Shown piece after piece: positions 43,591-53,177 of a stretch of DNA of 64,000 nucleotides. Both the position numbers and the translations under genes were made by a program. Origin of the DNA: Pseudoxanthomonas sp. YR558 (lineage in GTDB: Bacteria > Pseudomonadota > Gammaproteobacteria > Xanthomonadales > Xanthomonadaceae). The DNA lies in assembly GCF_900116385.1 (NCBI RefSeq), contig NZ_FPCI01000001.1, positions 1,798,001-1,862,000 on the forward strand, given 5' to 3'. Every line of letters starts with the position of its first letter. Position 1 is the first letter of the stretch. Below the pieces are notes generated by a model, which worked only from the letters and a program-made list of their open reading frames with translations, was not told the origin of the DNA and ran no database searches.

Positions 43591-45687
43591 ATGGCCACCC
43601 GGAAGAAGCCGACGACCGCATCCAAGACCTCGGCGACGCGCTCGTCTGCCCGCGGCGCAGGCGACGAACGCCACGATCAAGCGGGAGGCCGCCATCCTCC
43701 GCTGACGACCAACCAGGGCATTCCCGTCGCCGACAACCAGAATTCCTTGAGGGCCGCCCCGCGCGGCCCCACGCTGCTGGAGGACTTCATCCTCCGGGAG
43801 AAGATCACCCACTTCGACCACGAGCGCATCCCCGAGCGGATCGTCCATGCACGCGGCTCGGCCGCGCACGGCTACTTCGAACTCAAGAAATCGCTGGCCA
43901 AGTACACCACCGCCAAGGTGTTGACCGAAGTGGGCGCGCGCACGCCGGTGTTCACCCGCTTCTCGACCGTCGCCGGCGGCGCGGGCTCGGTGGATACGCC
44001 GCGTGACGTGCGCGGGTTCGCCGTCAAGTTCTACACCAGCGAGGGCAACTGGGACCTGGTGGGCAACAACATCCCGGTGTTCTTCATTCAGGACGCGATG
44101 AAGTTCCCCGACGTGGTCCACTCGGTGAAGATGGAGCCGGACCGCGGCTTCCCGCAGGCCGGCAGCGCGCACGACACGTTCTGGGACTTCGTGTCGCTGA
44201 CGCCGGAAACGATGCACATGATCATGTGGGCGATGAGCGACCGCACGATCCCGCGGTCGCTGCGCACCATCGAAGGGTTCGGCGTGCACAGCTTCCGGTT
44301 GCTGGACGACGCCGGAACGTCCACGTTCGTCAAGTTCCACTGGCGGCCCGTGCTGGGCATCCAGTCCACCGTCTGGGACGAGGCGGTGAAACTGCAGGCC
44401 GCCGACAACGATTTCCACCGCAGGGACCTGTTCGAGGCGATCAAGTCCGGTGCGTTCCCCGCATGGGACCTGGGCGTGCAGCTGTTTACCGAGGAAGAGG
44501 CGGAGGCGTTCCCGTTCGACCACCTCGACCCGACCAAGCTGATCCCGGAGGAAACCGTCCCGCTGACGATCATCGGCCGCATGGTGCTGGATCGCTGGCC
44601 CGACAACTTCTTCGCCGAGACCGAACAGGTGGCGTACTGTCCGGCCAACATCGTGCCCGGCATCGACTTCAGTGACGATCCGTTGCTGCAGGGTCGGCTG
44701 TTCTCCTACCTGGATACCCAGCTGTCGCGGCTGGGCGGGCCCAACTTCCATCAGATCCCGATCAATGCGCCGAAGTGCCCCTTCGCCAATCTGCAGCGCG
44801 ACGGTCACATGCAGATGGCCGTGCCGAAGGGACGGGTGAACTACGAGCCCAGCTCGTTGCAGGCGGACTCGCCGCGCGAAACGCCGGCAGGATTCCGCAG
44901 CCATGCGACGCCGGTGGAAGCGGGTGGAAAGCAGCGCCTGCGCCCCGAATCCTTCGCCGACCACTACAGCCAGGCGCGCCTGTTCTTCCGCAGCCAGAAC
45001 GCGCATGAGCAGGCGCATATCGCGTCGGCGCTCGTGTTCGAGCTGTCGAAGGTACAGGCGCCGCATGTCCGGGAAGCGGTCGTCGGCCATCTGCGCCATA
45101 TCGACCCGGCGCTGGCAAAGCGCGTGGGCGCCGGGCTCGGGATGGCCGGACTGCCGGAAGCGCCGCCGGCCGCGGTTGCACCGAAGGATCTGCCGGCCTC
45201 CCCGGCGCTGCGCATCATCGACCGCATGCGCAACACGCTGGAAGGGCGCGCCGTGGGGCTGCTGGTCGACGACGGCTCCGATGCGGGTTCAGTGAAGGCC
45301 CTGCGCAAGGCGATCGAGCGGGAAGGCGCCACCGTCAAGATCGTGGCGCCTCGAGTGGGTGGCGCCACCCTGGATGATGGCGTGTTGCTGCCCGCCGACG
45401 GGCAGCTGGCCGGCACCCCGTCCGTCGTGTTCGACGCGATTGCGGTCTTGCTGAGTGCCGAGGCGGGCAAGCGTCTGGCGAAGGAAGCGGCCGCCGTTGA
45501 TTTCGTGCGCGACGCGTTCGGCCATCTGAAGGCGATCGCTGTCGATGCCGGCGCGCAGGCGCTGGTGAAAGCGGCGGGGATCGGTCGCGATGCGGGGGTG
45601 ATCGATGCCGACCTGACCGACGCCTTCATCGCCGCCGCGCGCACCCGGCAGTGGGATCGCGAGAAGAAGGTGCGGACATTGGCTTAG
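43591..45687 (+). CDS. katE: Large-subunit catalase HPII
   Basis: A 698-residue clade-2 catalase that breaks down hydrogen peroxide. The catalytic His is in RIVHARGSAAHGYFE, the Asn in NNIPVFFIQDAMKFPD and the haem-ligand Tyr in RLFSYLDTQLSRLGG. The last 150 residues are the flavodoxin/GATase1-like domain unique to large catalases (GRAVGLLVDDGSDAGSV, DGVLLPADGQLAG). The N-terminal extension is Ser/Thr/Arg-rich, as usual. CGGAGACGCC precedes the ATG. It forms a unit with the host-attachment-like and thioredoxin genes. Confidence 0.97.
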   Translation: MATRKKPTTASKTSATRSSARGAGDERHDQAGGRHPPLTTNQGIPVADNQNSLRAAPRGPTLLEDFILREKITHFDHERIPERIVHARGSAAHGYFELKKSLAKYTTAKVLTEVGARTPVFTRFSTVAGGAGSVDTPRDVRGFAVKFYTSEGNWDLVGNNIPVFFIQDAMKFPDVVHSVKMEPDRGFPQAGSAHDTFWDFVSLTPETMHMIMWAMSDRTIPRSLRTIEGFGVHSFRLLDDAGTSTFVKFHWRPVLGIQSTVWDEAVKLQAADNDFHRRDLFEAIKSGAFPAWDLGVQLFTEEEAEAFPFDHLDPTKLIPEETVPLTIIGRMVLDRWPDNFFAETEQVAYCPANIVPGIDFSDDPLLQGRLFSYLDTQLSRLGGPNFHQIPINAPKCPFANLQRDGHMQMAVPKGRVNYEPSSLQADSPRETPAGFRSHATPVEAGGKQRLRPESFADHYSQARLFFRSQNAHEQAHIASALVFELSKVQAPHVREAVVGHLRHIDPALAKRVGAGLGMAGLPEAPPAAVAPKDLPASPALRIIDRMRNTLEGRAVGLLVDDGSDAGSVKALRKAIEREGATVKIVAPRVGGATLDDGVLLPADGQLAGTPSVVFDAIAVLLSAEAGKRLAKEAAAVDFVRDAFGHLKAIAVDAGAQALVKAAGIGRDAGVIDADLTDAFIAAARTRQWDREKKVRTLA

Positions 45688-45741
45688 ATGCGTAGCACGT
45701 CCGCGCACGCATGACACTCACGACAGATCGAGGACTCGCAC

Positions 45742-45999
45742 ATGGAAAACCTGACCGCTGGCTATACCTTCCTGGGTTTCTTCCTGTTCGCACTGGGCCT
45801 GGTGCTCTCGGTGCTCTGGATCCTGGTGCCGTTCGCGGTATTCGGCATCAAGGGCCTGCTGCGGCGGCAGATCGAGGAGCAGCGACGCTCCAACGAGTTG
45901 CTGGCCACGATCGCGCAGCGGCAACAGATCTTCGCCGACACCTATGCGGCGACGCCGACCACCGTGATACGCGAGCGACCGGTCGTGCCGCCGCTCTGA
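45742..45999 (+). CDS. Small inner-membrane protein
   Basis: An 85-residue protein with one long hydrophobic stretch (GFFLFALGLVLSVLWILVPF, about residues 12-37). A basic helix (LLRRQIEEQRRSNELLATIA) and a Pro/Thr-rich tail follow. No family recognised; the pattern fits a single-pass protein with a cytoplasmic coiled-coil helix. It lies 54 bp after katE on the same strand. Confidence 0.7.
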   Translation: MENLTAGYTFLGFFLFALGLVLSVLWILVPFAVFGIKGLLRRQIEEQRRSNELLATIAQRQQIFADTYAATPTTVIRERPVVPPL

Positions 46000-46012
46000 G
46001 GCGCGCTATCGG

Positions 46013-46195
46013 TCAGCGCGGGACGCCTTCGCGCGCATCCGGGTAGTCCTTCTCCGGGTCGGGCCGATCTTTCCGAGGTGCTTCGGGTTGGTCGTGCTCC
46101 TTCCAGCGCGCCTTGTCGTTGCGATGCTTGTCCGGCGTGTTCGCCTTCTCGCCGTCGCTGTGCGGGTTGGGCTTGTGCGTAAGAGGCTGGCTCAT
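46013..46195 (-). CDS. Small hydrophilic protein
   Basis: A 60-residue, strongly charged protein (KPNPHSDGEKANTPDKHRND, PRKDRPDPEKDYPDAREG), probably disordered. The start at 46195 is supported by GGGTGA upstream; a longer frame exists to 46273. Convergent with the small membrane protein gene. Its composition resembles the small protein at 41685, pointing to a desiccation or osmotic-stress theme. Confidence 0.55.
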   Translation of the reverse strand: MSQPLTHKPNPHSDGEKANTPDKHRNDKARWKEHDQPEAPRKDRPDPEKDYPDAREGVPR

Positions 46196-46311
46196 CGGGT
46201 TCACCCAAGGTATCGACCGATGCGATTGCAACCCTTGCCGGGTGAGCAGGGCGTGAGCCGTGACCTTTCGCATTCACTTCGCACTCACTGCCTGCGGGCG
46301 ACAACAGCTGC

Positions 46312-48012
46312 ATGACGGAAACCAGCACGCGCACCCTGCCTTCGACAGCCGCTGAAGAGAGCAGGCTCTCACGACGAGCGGCGATCCTCGGCTTCCTGTT
46401 CCGCTATCGGAAGTCGGGCGTGTTCAACGGCCTCTCGTTGGAACCGACGATGCTGGACGAGGAGATCGCCGATGACGGCAGCCCGGAGAAATTCGCCGAC
46501 GAACTGGAAGCGTTGGGCCCGACATTCGTGAAGCTCGGCCAGATGCTGTCCACCCGGCCGGACCTGGTACCTGCGGCCTATGCCGCTGCGCTGGAGCGGA
46601 TGCAGGAGAAGGTTACGCCTGTGTCGTTCGAGGTGATTCGCGACCAGGTGGAACAGGCGCTGGGCGTGCGCATCAGCAAGGCGTACGCGAGTTTCGACGA
46701 GGCACCGTTGGGATGCGCATCGCTGGCGCAGGTCCACCGGGCGACGCTGCGCGACGGTCGGGAAGTGGCCGTCAAGGTGCAGCGGCCCGGCGTGGCGCAG
46801 CAGCTGATGGCGGATCTGGAGCTGTTGCGCGGCATCACCGGCACGGCGGACCGGTTCACCGACGTCGGCCGGCACGTGCGCTTCTCGGAATGGCTCGGCG
46901 AGTTCGCCCGTTCGCTGACGGCCGAACTGGACTACGTGGCGGAAGCCGAGAATCTCGAACGCTTTCGCAACCACCTGGCGCCCTTCAAACAGTTGTGGGT
47001 GCCCGCGCCCGTCTGGGACTATACCGCCAAGCGTGTACTGACGATGGAACTCGCCGATGGGCGGCGCGTGGACCAGATCTCCGGTCTGCGCCGCACCGAG
47101 CAGGGCATGACGCCGCTCGCGGAAGATCTTCTGCGCGGCTATCTGGACCAGGTGTTCGTGCACGGCGAGATCCACGCCGATCCGCACCCCGGCAACCTGC
47201 GCGTGACCGACGACGGGCGCCTGGCTATTTTCGACTTGGGGATGGTGGCGAATGTGCCGCCGCGCCAGCGTGATCGCCTGCTCAAGCTCCTGTTCGCCGC
47301 CGTTGATGGGCGGGGTGAGCAGGTCGCTGAGGAGTGCATCGCACTCGGCATCCGGCTGGAGGACTACGACGAGCCCCGCTTCCTGCGCGAAGTCGGCCAG
47401 CTGATCGCGCGCTACGGCGCGCACCAGGCCTCGATGTCGGAGGGCCGGGTGGTGCTGGATCTGGTGCGGATCGCTACCCAATGCGGGTTGCGCCCACCGC
47501 CGGAACTCAGCCTGCTGGGCAAGACGCTGCTCAATCTGGACACGGCTTGCCATCTGCTGGCACCGGACCTGGACACGCAGCGCGTGGTGGAAGACCAGTT
47601 GCAGCACGTGATGCGCGCGCGCCTGCGCAAGTCGTTGTCCTCGCCGAGCCTGGCCAGCGAGCTGATGGAAGTGCAGGCCTTGCTGCGCGATGGGCCGCGC
47701 AAGCTGTCGGACATCCTGTCATTGGTGGCGGAGAACCGCTTCCAGATGCGGGTCACCGGCCTAGAGGAATCCCGGCTGATGGAGAACCTGCAGAAGATCG
47801 CCAACCGCATTTCGGTGGGCGTAATCACGGCCTCGTTGATCCTCGCCTCCGCGATGATGATGCGCGTGCCGTCATCGCACACGCTGTGGGGCTACCCCGT
47901 GGTGGCGCTGGTGCTGTTCCTGCTGGGCGTGGCGCTGGGCGCCAGCATCATCGTCAGCTCGCTGCTCAGCGACCACCGCGCGCGGTCGCGCGAGGAGCGC
48001 GGGCCACGCTGA
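46312..48012 (+). CDS. AarF/ABC1/UbiB-family atypical kinase
   Basis: A 566-residue membrane-anchored protein-kinase-like ATPase. The family KxGQ motif is FVKLGQMLSTRPDLVP. The A-rich loop that replaces the usual Gly-rich loop, and the Lys, are in GCASLAQVHRATLRDGREVAVKVQRPG. VHGEIHADPHPGNLRV is the catalytic-like loop and IFDLGMVANV the metal-binding DFG-like segment. Two C-terminal hydrophobic helices (VGVITASLILASAMMM and a second near residue 530) anchor it. UbiB supports ubiquinone synthesis, but this copy lies among stress genes rather than ubi genes, so it may be a paralogue. Confidence 0.92.
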   Translation: MTETSTRTLPSTAAEESRLSRRAAILGFLFRYRKSGVFNGLSLEPTMLDEEIADDGSPEKFADELEALGPTFVKLGQMLSTRPDLVPAAYAAALERMQEKVTPVSFEVIRDQVEQALGVRISKAYASFDEAPLGCASLAQVHRATLRDGREVAVKVQRPGVAQQLMADLELLRGITGTADRFTDVGRHVRFSEWLGEFARSLTAELDYVAEAENLERFRNHLAPFKQLWVPAPVWDYTAKRVLTMELADGRRVDQISGLRRTEQGMTPLAEDLLRGYLDQVFVHGEIHADPHPGNLRVTDDGRLAIFDLGMVANVPPRQRDRLLKLLFAAVDGRGEQVAEECIALGIRLEDYDEPRFLREVGQLIARYGAHQASMSEGRVVLDLVRIATQCGLRPPPELSLLGKTLLNLDTACHLLAPDLDTQRVVEDQLQHVMRARLRKSLSSPSLASELMEVQALLRDGPRKLSDILSLVAENRFQMRVTGLEESRLMENLQKIANRISVGVITASLILASAMMMRVPSSHTLWGYPVVALVLFLLGVALGASIIVSSLLSDHRARSREERGPR

Positions 48013-48031
48013 TGGGAATGGTGTGCTCCGT

Positions 48032-49036
48032 TCAGCCCTTGGGTCCGCCCATCACCGGCAGGACGATGCCGTTGACGTAGGACGACATCACCGGGGACGC
48101 GAGGAAGACGAAGGCCGGCGACAGTTCCTCCGGCTGCGCGGGGCGTCCCATCGCACTGTCCTTGCCGAACGCGGCGACCTCGTCGGCTGGTTTGTCGGCG
48201 GGATTGAAGGGCGTCCACACCGGACCGGGCGCGACGGCATTCACGCGGATGCCGCGTTCTAGCAGGTTGGCGGCCAAAGCCTTGGTGAAGGCGTGCACGG
48301 CGCCCTTGGTGGCGGAGTAGTCGATCAACTGCGGGCTGCCGAACAATCCGGTGACCGAGCCGCAGTTGACGATGGATGCGCCACGCTCCATGTGGGGCAG
48401 GCACGCCCTGGCCATGTGGATGTAGCCCGCCACGTTGGTCTGCAGGGTTTCCTGAAGGTGTTCATCGGTCAGGTCTTCCAGCCGCTCGGCGTGCAATTGG
48501 AATCCCGCGTTGTTCACCAGCACGTCGATGCCGCCGAATTGTTTCGCCACTTTGTCGGCGGCGCGCTTGCAGAACGCGGAATCCCGGACGTCGCCGGGGA
48601 TGAGCAGCGCGTTGCGACCTTCCTTCTCGATCCAGCGTGCCGTTTCCCTCGCATCGACGTGCTCGTTGAGATATAGGACAGCGACATTCGCGCCCTCGCG
48701 CGCGAACAGCACGGCGACGGCGCGGCCGATGCCAGAATCGGCTCCGGTTACGATTGCGGTAAGGCCTTCCAGCTTGCCGCTACCGCGGTAATCCGGCGCC
48801 TCAAACGCGGGAGCGAGCGCGAGGTCCGCTTCAGTACCCGGCTTGCGTAGATGTTGCGCAGGCATGTGTACCGGCTGAGTTCGCACGCCGGCCTGCATGG
48901 CCTTCTTTGGAGACTTCTTCTTGGAGGCGACGTCCTTGCGGTCAATCTCGTTCTGCAGCTTGCGTTGGCGTTTGACGGTGTTCTGCGCGGCCGAAGGCGA
49001 AGCACTTTTCCTCGATGCGGTCTTCCTGGTTCCCAT
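48032..49036 (-). CDS. Short-chain dehydrogenase/reductase with Lys-rich N-terminal extension
   Basis: A 334-residue SDR of the YhdF/YghA type. The cofactor motif is TAIVTGADSGIGRAVAVLF, NNAG is in VLVNNAGFQLHAE, and the active site is SVTGLFGSPQLIDYSATKG with Ser and the YxxxK pair. About 85 residues before it are rich in K, S, A and R and probably disordered. The start at 49036 is supported by GGAGG; a longer frame exists. Such extended SDRs are frequent in stress gene sets. Convergent with the kinase gene. Confidence 0.92.
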   Translation of the reverse strand: MGTRKTASRKSASPSAAQNTVKRQRKLQNEIDRKDVASKKKSPKKAMQAGVRTQPVHMPAQHLRKPGTEADLALAPAFEAPDYRGSGKLEGLTAIVTGADSGIGRAVAVLFAREGANVAVLYLNEHVDARETARWIEKEGRNALLIPGDVRDSAFCKRAADKVAKQFGGIDVLVNNAGFQLHAERLEDLTDEHLQETLQTNVAGYIHMARACLPHMERGASIVNCGSVTGLFGSPQLIDYSATKGAVHAFTKALAANLLERGIRVNAVAPGPVWTPFNPADKPADEVAAFGKDSAMGRPAQPEELSPAFVFLASPVMSSYVNGIVLPVMGGPKG

Positions 49037-49390
49037 TGCGTAGCCCTCCGGATGACGATGCCATGATGGCGCCATCGTGCGTCGCCAGCATGTGATCGCA
49101 GCCGGCTTACATCCCCACGTGTGCACGAGAGCGTCGCGCATCGCAAGAGGTACTTTGTGGCTCCCCATGCATTGGCGTTGAGGCCGACGTTGACGGAGCA
49201 CGGGGTCTAACGTGGTGGGCCCAACCAACTTCAAGATAAGGACTGCATGTCCGACAAGGCTGCTGGCGGGTCAGATCAGGTACCCCTCATCTACTTGATG
49301 TAGGTTTGCTCTCAGGGTTGGTATCCATGCGGTCCAGACGGCCAGGGCTTAAAGACCTGACACGAGCCTCACGCAACCAGTCTGAATCGT
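49037..49390. other. Intergenic stretch, no supported gene
   Basis: 354 bp between the start of the SDR gene and the end of the small minus-strand gene. Neither a hairpin of note nor a coding frame with support was seen. Confidence 0.5.
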
Positions 49391-49615
49391 TCAGCTAGCG
49401 CCCCAGCCGTTTCTACGCGCGAGAGCGAGCACAGAGGCTTCGGCGCTCTTGGACGTCTGGTGACGTGCGGAGGTAATTACGTCAACGCGTGCTCGCTCGC
49501 CAGCAACCCGAAACATTGCGCGGCCTTGCCAGTATGTGGCGCCTAGGTGATCGGTCTTCTCGATGGTCTGGACTGTGACCTGGTGCCCGTTTTCCGTAAT
49601 GGTCGCGACGCTCAT
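49391..49615 (-). CDS. Small hypothetical protein
   Basis: A 74-residue protein, unrecognised. The start at 49615 follows GGAGGTAGCTGGCCG, a strong ribosome-binding site. The sequence (TITENGHQVTVQTIEKTDHL, ERARVDVITSARHQTSKSAE) looks like a small alpha/beta fold with no signal peptide. Monocistronic between two gaps. Confidence 0.55.
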   Translation of the reverse strand: MSVATITENGHQVTVQTIEKTDHLGATYWQGRAMFRVAGERARVDVITSARHQTSKSAEASVLALARRNGWGAS

Positions 49616-50025
49616 CGGCCAGCTACCTCCGTTCACAACGGAGCGTACCTCAAGATTCGGCGTCAAAAGAAGCAGCCGAAGCGCGCGCTAGATACCAGAG
49701 GAGGCGGATGTCCATTTCCGGCCGGAAACCGAGTTGCGAGTATCAGTTGATGGGCGCATCCGCGCAGTACGGATGCGCCGACGGTAGCTGAGGTGCCCCG
49801 GAGGCCGTTTCTCGGGTTGCGATGGAACCGACCATCAAGCCGCCCCGATGCATGCCGCTATCGTGGAGTACGGTGGTGTTCCGCCGTACTCAAGAAAGAG
49901 GGCTTCACGCCGATCGTGCGCACTCTCAGTTAGCTTCCCGCCACCATGAAGCCTCTCTTCGTGTCATGGATCTATCACGAAAAAGACAAACCGGCGGCGC
50001 TTTCGAACCCAGAGGGGAAAGCACC
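49616..50025. other. Intergenic region before the EAL gene
   Basis: 410 bp. It contains hairpin repeat copy 5 and the promoter and leader of the EAL-domain gene. An in-frame ATG at 49822 would lengthen that gene by 68 codons of unlikely sequence. No other gene is supported. Confidence 0.5.
49708..49733. repeat. Intergenic hairpin repeat, copy 5
   Basis: ATGTCC followed by the perfect palindrome TTTCCGGCCGGAAA at 49715-49728. The outer right arm is degraded. Confidence 0.55.
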
Positions 50026-52947
50026 ATGGATCCCGGCGGACGTTCATGGAGGCGGCTGGGTGTGGCTCTGGGTCTGGTGCTGTCGGTGGCCGTGGTGGCC
50101 GCCATCTATCACGATCGCACTACGCGCATCGAGGCAGCGGAGCGGCGTGCGCTGGGGGTGGCAAAAGGCATAGACCGGTTGCTCTTCTACGAGATCCGCA
50201 ATCTCGAGCGCGCGCTACGCGGCATGGCGAGCGTGGCGGACGGTTTCGCAGCCCAGGGCGGCGCGGCCGGGCCGTGGGATATCGCGAGCGAGATACGCGG
50301 CGTCATCGGGCGTAATTCCGAGATCCAGGATATCGATCTCTATGCGCGCGACGGCACGCCGATACGCGTGGGTGTCAGCATCGATACCGCGCCAGCCTCC
50401 CTGCCAAGATTCGAGGACCGGGACTTCCTGGTGGGGGATCTTCAGTCCGGCGGGCGCGGCGAGCCTGTGCTTCCGTTGTATTTGCTGACGCCGGAACACC
50501 ACGTGCTGGCCGCCCGCCTGAGGACATCCGAGTTGTCGCGCATGCTAGAAGGCGCCGACATCGGTACGTGGGGCAGCGCCGTCATCCTCGACGAAGGGGG
50601 CCGCATCCTCGCACGCACCGGCAACAGCCACCGCTTTACCGGGCGGGTCGTGGACGTGCCGTCGCTGGGTCGTGGTGGTACCGCGCAGGCGACGTTGATC
50701 AGCCCATTGGACGGCGTGAAGCGCCGCGCCAGCTTCACCTCGACGAGCCAGTATCCCTTCATCGTCGCCGTGGGCATTGCCGAGCGCGAAGTCTTGGCCG
50801 CTTGGTGGAACTACAGCGGCGCGGTGGCTCTGTTCCTGCTCGTGTACTGGACGGGTTTCTTCTACTACACGTACGCGCTGGAGAGGACGGAGCGCGCCCG
50901 CGTCGCGACGCAGGCAGAGCTGTTGCGGCACGCCGACTGGCTGAGCAAAGCGCAAGACGCATCACACGCGGGGGTGTGGGCGTTGGACATCGAAAGGGAA
51001 CTCGTGCGCGCGACGGCGCAGGCGGCCTCGCTGTTCGGTTTCGCGCCGAGGGATGCGGTCATTCCTCTCGAGGACTTCTTTTCGCGCATGCACGAGGACG
51101 ATCGCCACCCTGTTCAGGTCCAACTCTCGGACGCACTGGCCGACCAGCGCAGCTTTCGGTCCGAGTACCGCGTGGTGCTCCCCACAGGAGAGACCCGCTG
51201 GATCGAGGCTGCAGGTGCGATGGTGGGGCTGAATGAAGGCGGACAACTGATGACGGGCACGATCGTCGATATCACCGAGCGTCGCGAAGCGAGCGCTCAG
51301 GTGGAACGCGCCGAACGCCAGTTCCGGGAGTTGTTTGACCGCAATCCTTTGCCGTTCTGGGTATTTGACGGCTCGACGCTCCGTTTTCTAGCGGTCAACC
51401 AAGCCGCGGTTGACCGCTACGGCTTCACGACGGAGGAATTCCTGGCCATGTCGATCCTCGACATCAGGCCGGAGCAGGAGCGTGCCGATGTGATCGACGA
51501 TGCCATGCGCCTGAATGGCAGGGGCGACCCCGGTCGCGTGTGGGTGCACCGGCGGAAGGATGGCAGCACCCTGTTCGTCAGGGTCTACAGCAGCGATATC
51601 GTCTTCGATGGGCGTACTGCGAGGCTCGTGCTTGCCGAGGATGTAACCGAGCGCGTAGAGCACGAGAGATTGTTGGCGTGGCGCGCAACCCATGAAGAAT
51701 CCATCGGCCTCCTGAAGCTGAGTGCATTGACGGCGGAGGTTGATGCCTGGCGCGCGCAGCAGGCAGCGGCCTTCGCGGTCGTCTACGTGCAACTGCGGGA
51801 CCTGGAGATCGTCGCCCCCACGTTGGGTCGTCGGCTGGGCCTGACCCTGCTGACGGACATCGCGGATCGCCTGGCACGCATAGGCGCAGCCCACGGTCCG
51901 GTCGCGTACGTGCCCTCCGATGCCTTCGTGCTGGTGGCGAAAGACGCCGCTCAGGCGGGCATCCTTTGTGCCGCGATCGCGCACGCATTGTCCCTGCCCG
52001 TCGAGTTCGAAGGCGGCAGCTATCGCGTGGACGGGTCACTCGGCGTCGCGCACGCCGCTACCGGCGATCCGTCGCCGGCGGAACAGGTGGTCGATCATGC
52101 GGCGCTTGCCGCGCTGGAATCGCGGGCGACCGGCCAGAAGGAAGTGGCTTACTCCGAAGGGATGGCGGAAATCGCCGCGCATCGGCTCGCCATGGTGGAA
52201 GGGCTGCGTGCGGCGATCGCGGCAGGCACGCTCGATCTCCACTTGCAGCCTATCGTGGATATCGCGTCCGGCAAGGTCGTCGCCGCGGAAGCGTTGTTGC
52301 GCTGGCACAGCCCACGTTGGGGCCACGTCTCGCCCGCCACGTTCGTGCCACTTGCGGAGGAATCCGGACTGATCGTGCCGCTCGGGTGCTGGGTTATCGA
52401 GCAGGCGGCCCGGGCACGGGCGCAGCTGCGCGCGCAGGGGCATGGAGACATTGCCGTGGCGATCAACGTATCCGCACAGCAGTTGTCAGCCGGGGGCGTG
52501 GCGGAATGGTTGACCCGCGTAGCAGGTGAACACGGCCTCGACGGTCGCGGCTTCCATGTGGAGATCACCGAAACCGCCATGATGCGAAGCCCGGAGGAAG
52601 TGCGTCGCTCGCTTGAGGCGCTGCGCGATGCGGATGTCTGCATCTCGGTCGACGACTTCGGTACCGGCTTCTCCAGCATGACCTACTTGCGCGAACTTCC
52701 TTTGGACTATCTGAAGCTGGATCGGAGCTTCGTGCGCAACGTCCACTGCGACCAGCGCAATGCCGCGATCTGCAGGGCGCTGATCGAACTGGCGCATGGC
52801 ATCGGACTGAAAGTCATCGCGGAAGGCGTCGAGGTGGAAAGCGAGTTCCATTGGCTACAACAGCACGGGTGCGACCAGGCACAAGGCTACCTTCTCGGCC
52901 GGCCAGCACCCTTGGATACTCTGATGGGACGCCTCCCTTCCGCATGA
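50026..52947 (+). CDS. Membrane sensor with PAS domains, degenerate GGDEF and EAL phosphodiesterase
   Basis: A 973-residue inner-membrane protein predicted to hydrolyse cyclic di-GMP. The start at 50026 follows AGAGGGGAAAG. TM1 at about residues 9-27 and TM2 at about 262-285 (ALFLLVYWTGFFYYTYA) enclose a periplasmic sensor of the double-Cache type. Two PAS domains follow (about 310-425 and 430-550). A GGDEF-like region has PSDAF in place of GGDEF, so cyclase activity is unlikely. The EAL domain is intact: EALLRWHSP, NVSAQQL, EITETAMM, DDFGTGFSSMTYLRELPLDYLKLD split over the loop-6 region, and AEGVE. It stands alone downstream of repeat copy 5. Confidence 0.93.
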   Translation: MDPGGRSWRRLGVALGLVLSVAVVAAIYHDRTTRIEAAERRALGVAKGIDRLLFYEIRNLERALRGMASVADGFAAQGGAAGPWDIASEIRGVIGRNSEIQDIDLYARDGTPIRVGVSIDTAPASLPRFEDRDFLVGDLQSGGRGEPVLPLYLLTPEHHVLAARLRTSELSRMLEGADIGTWGSAVILDEGGRILARTGNSHRFTGRVVDVPSLGRGGTAQATLISPLDGVKRRASFTSTSQYPFIVAVGIAEREVLAAWWNYSGAVALFLLVYWTGFFYYTYALERTERARVATQAELLRHADWLSKAQDASHAGVWALDIERELVRATAQAASLFGFAPRDAVIPLEDFFSRMHEDDRHPVQVQLSDALADQRSFRSEYRVVLPTGETRWIEAAGAMVGLNEGGQLMTGTIVDITERREASAQVERAERQFRELFDRNPLPFWVFDGSTLRFLAVNQAAVDRYGFTTEEFLAMSILDIRPEQERADVIDDAMRLNGRGDPGRVWVHRRKDGSTLFVRVYSSDIVFDGRTARLVLAEDVTERVEHERLLAWRATHEESIGLLKLSALTAEVDAWRAQQAAAFAVVYVQLRDLEIVAPTLGRRLGLTLLTDIADRLARIGAAHGPVAYVPSDAFVLVAKDAAQAGILCAAIAHALSLPVEFEGGSYRVDGSLGVAHAATGDPSPAEQVVDHAALAALESRATGQKEVAYSEGMAEIAAHRLAMVEGLRAAIAAGTLDLHLQPIVDIASGKVVAAEALLRWHSPRWGHVSPATFVPLAEESGLIVPLGCWVIEQAARARAQLRAQGHGDIAVAINVSAQQLSAGGVAEWLTRVAGEHGLDGRGFHVEITETAMMRSPEEVRRSLEALRDADVCISVDDFGTGFSSMTYLRELPLDYLKLDRSFVRNVHCDQRNAAICRALIELAHGIGLKVIAEGVEVESEFHWLQQHGCDQAQGYLLGRPAPLDTLMGRLPSA

Positions 52948-53145
52948 AGTTGTCCGATCTGCTGCGAGGTAGCGATTGAAAGTCACGCCACCGGCGGGCG
53001 GCATGAGAGCCGCATAGCGAGCCTGCCAATGCTTTCTTCCTTACCAATGTCCCAGCGCAGCGCAGACAACCTTCCACACTAGTGGAGAGATCATCCTGCG
53101 GATGTTTCCCAAGCGCGGGGGGGACGCATCGCCGATACCGATGCG

Positions 53146-53171
53146 ATGGCCGCTTCTGGCCGGAACCAGAC
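53146..53171. repeat. Intergenic hairpin repeat, copy 6 (degenerate)
   Basis: ATGGCCGCTT, CTGGCC, then GGAACCAGAC. Between the EAL gene and the unknown gene at 53178. Confidence 0.5.
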
Positions 53172-53177
53172 AAATAG

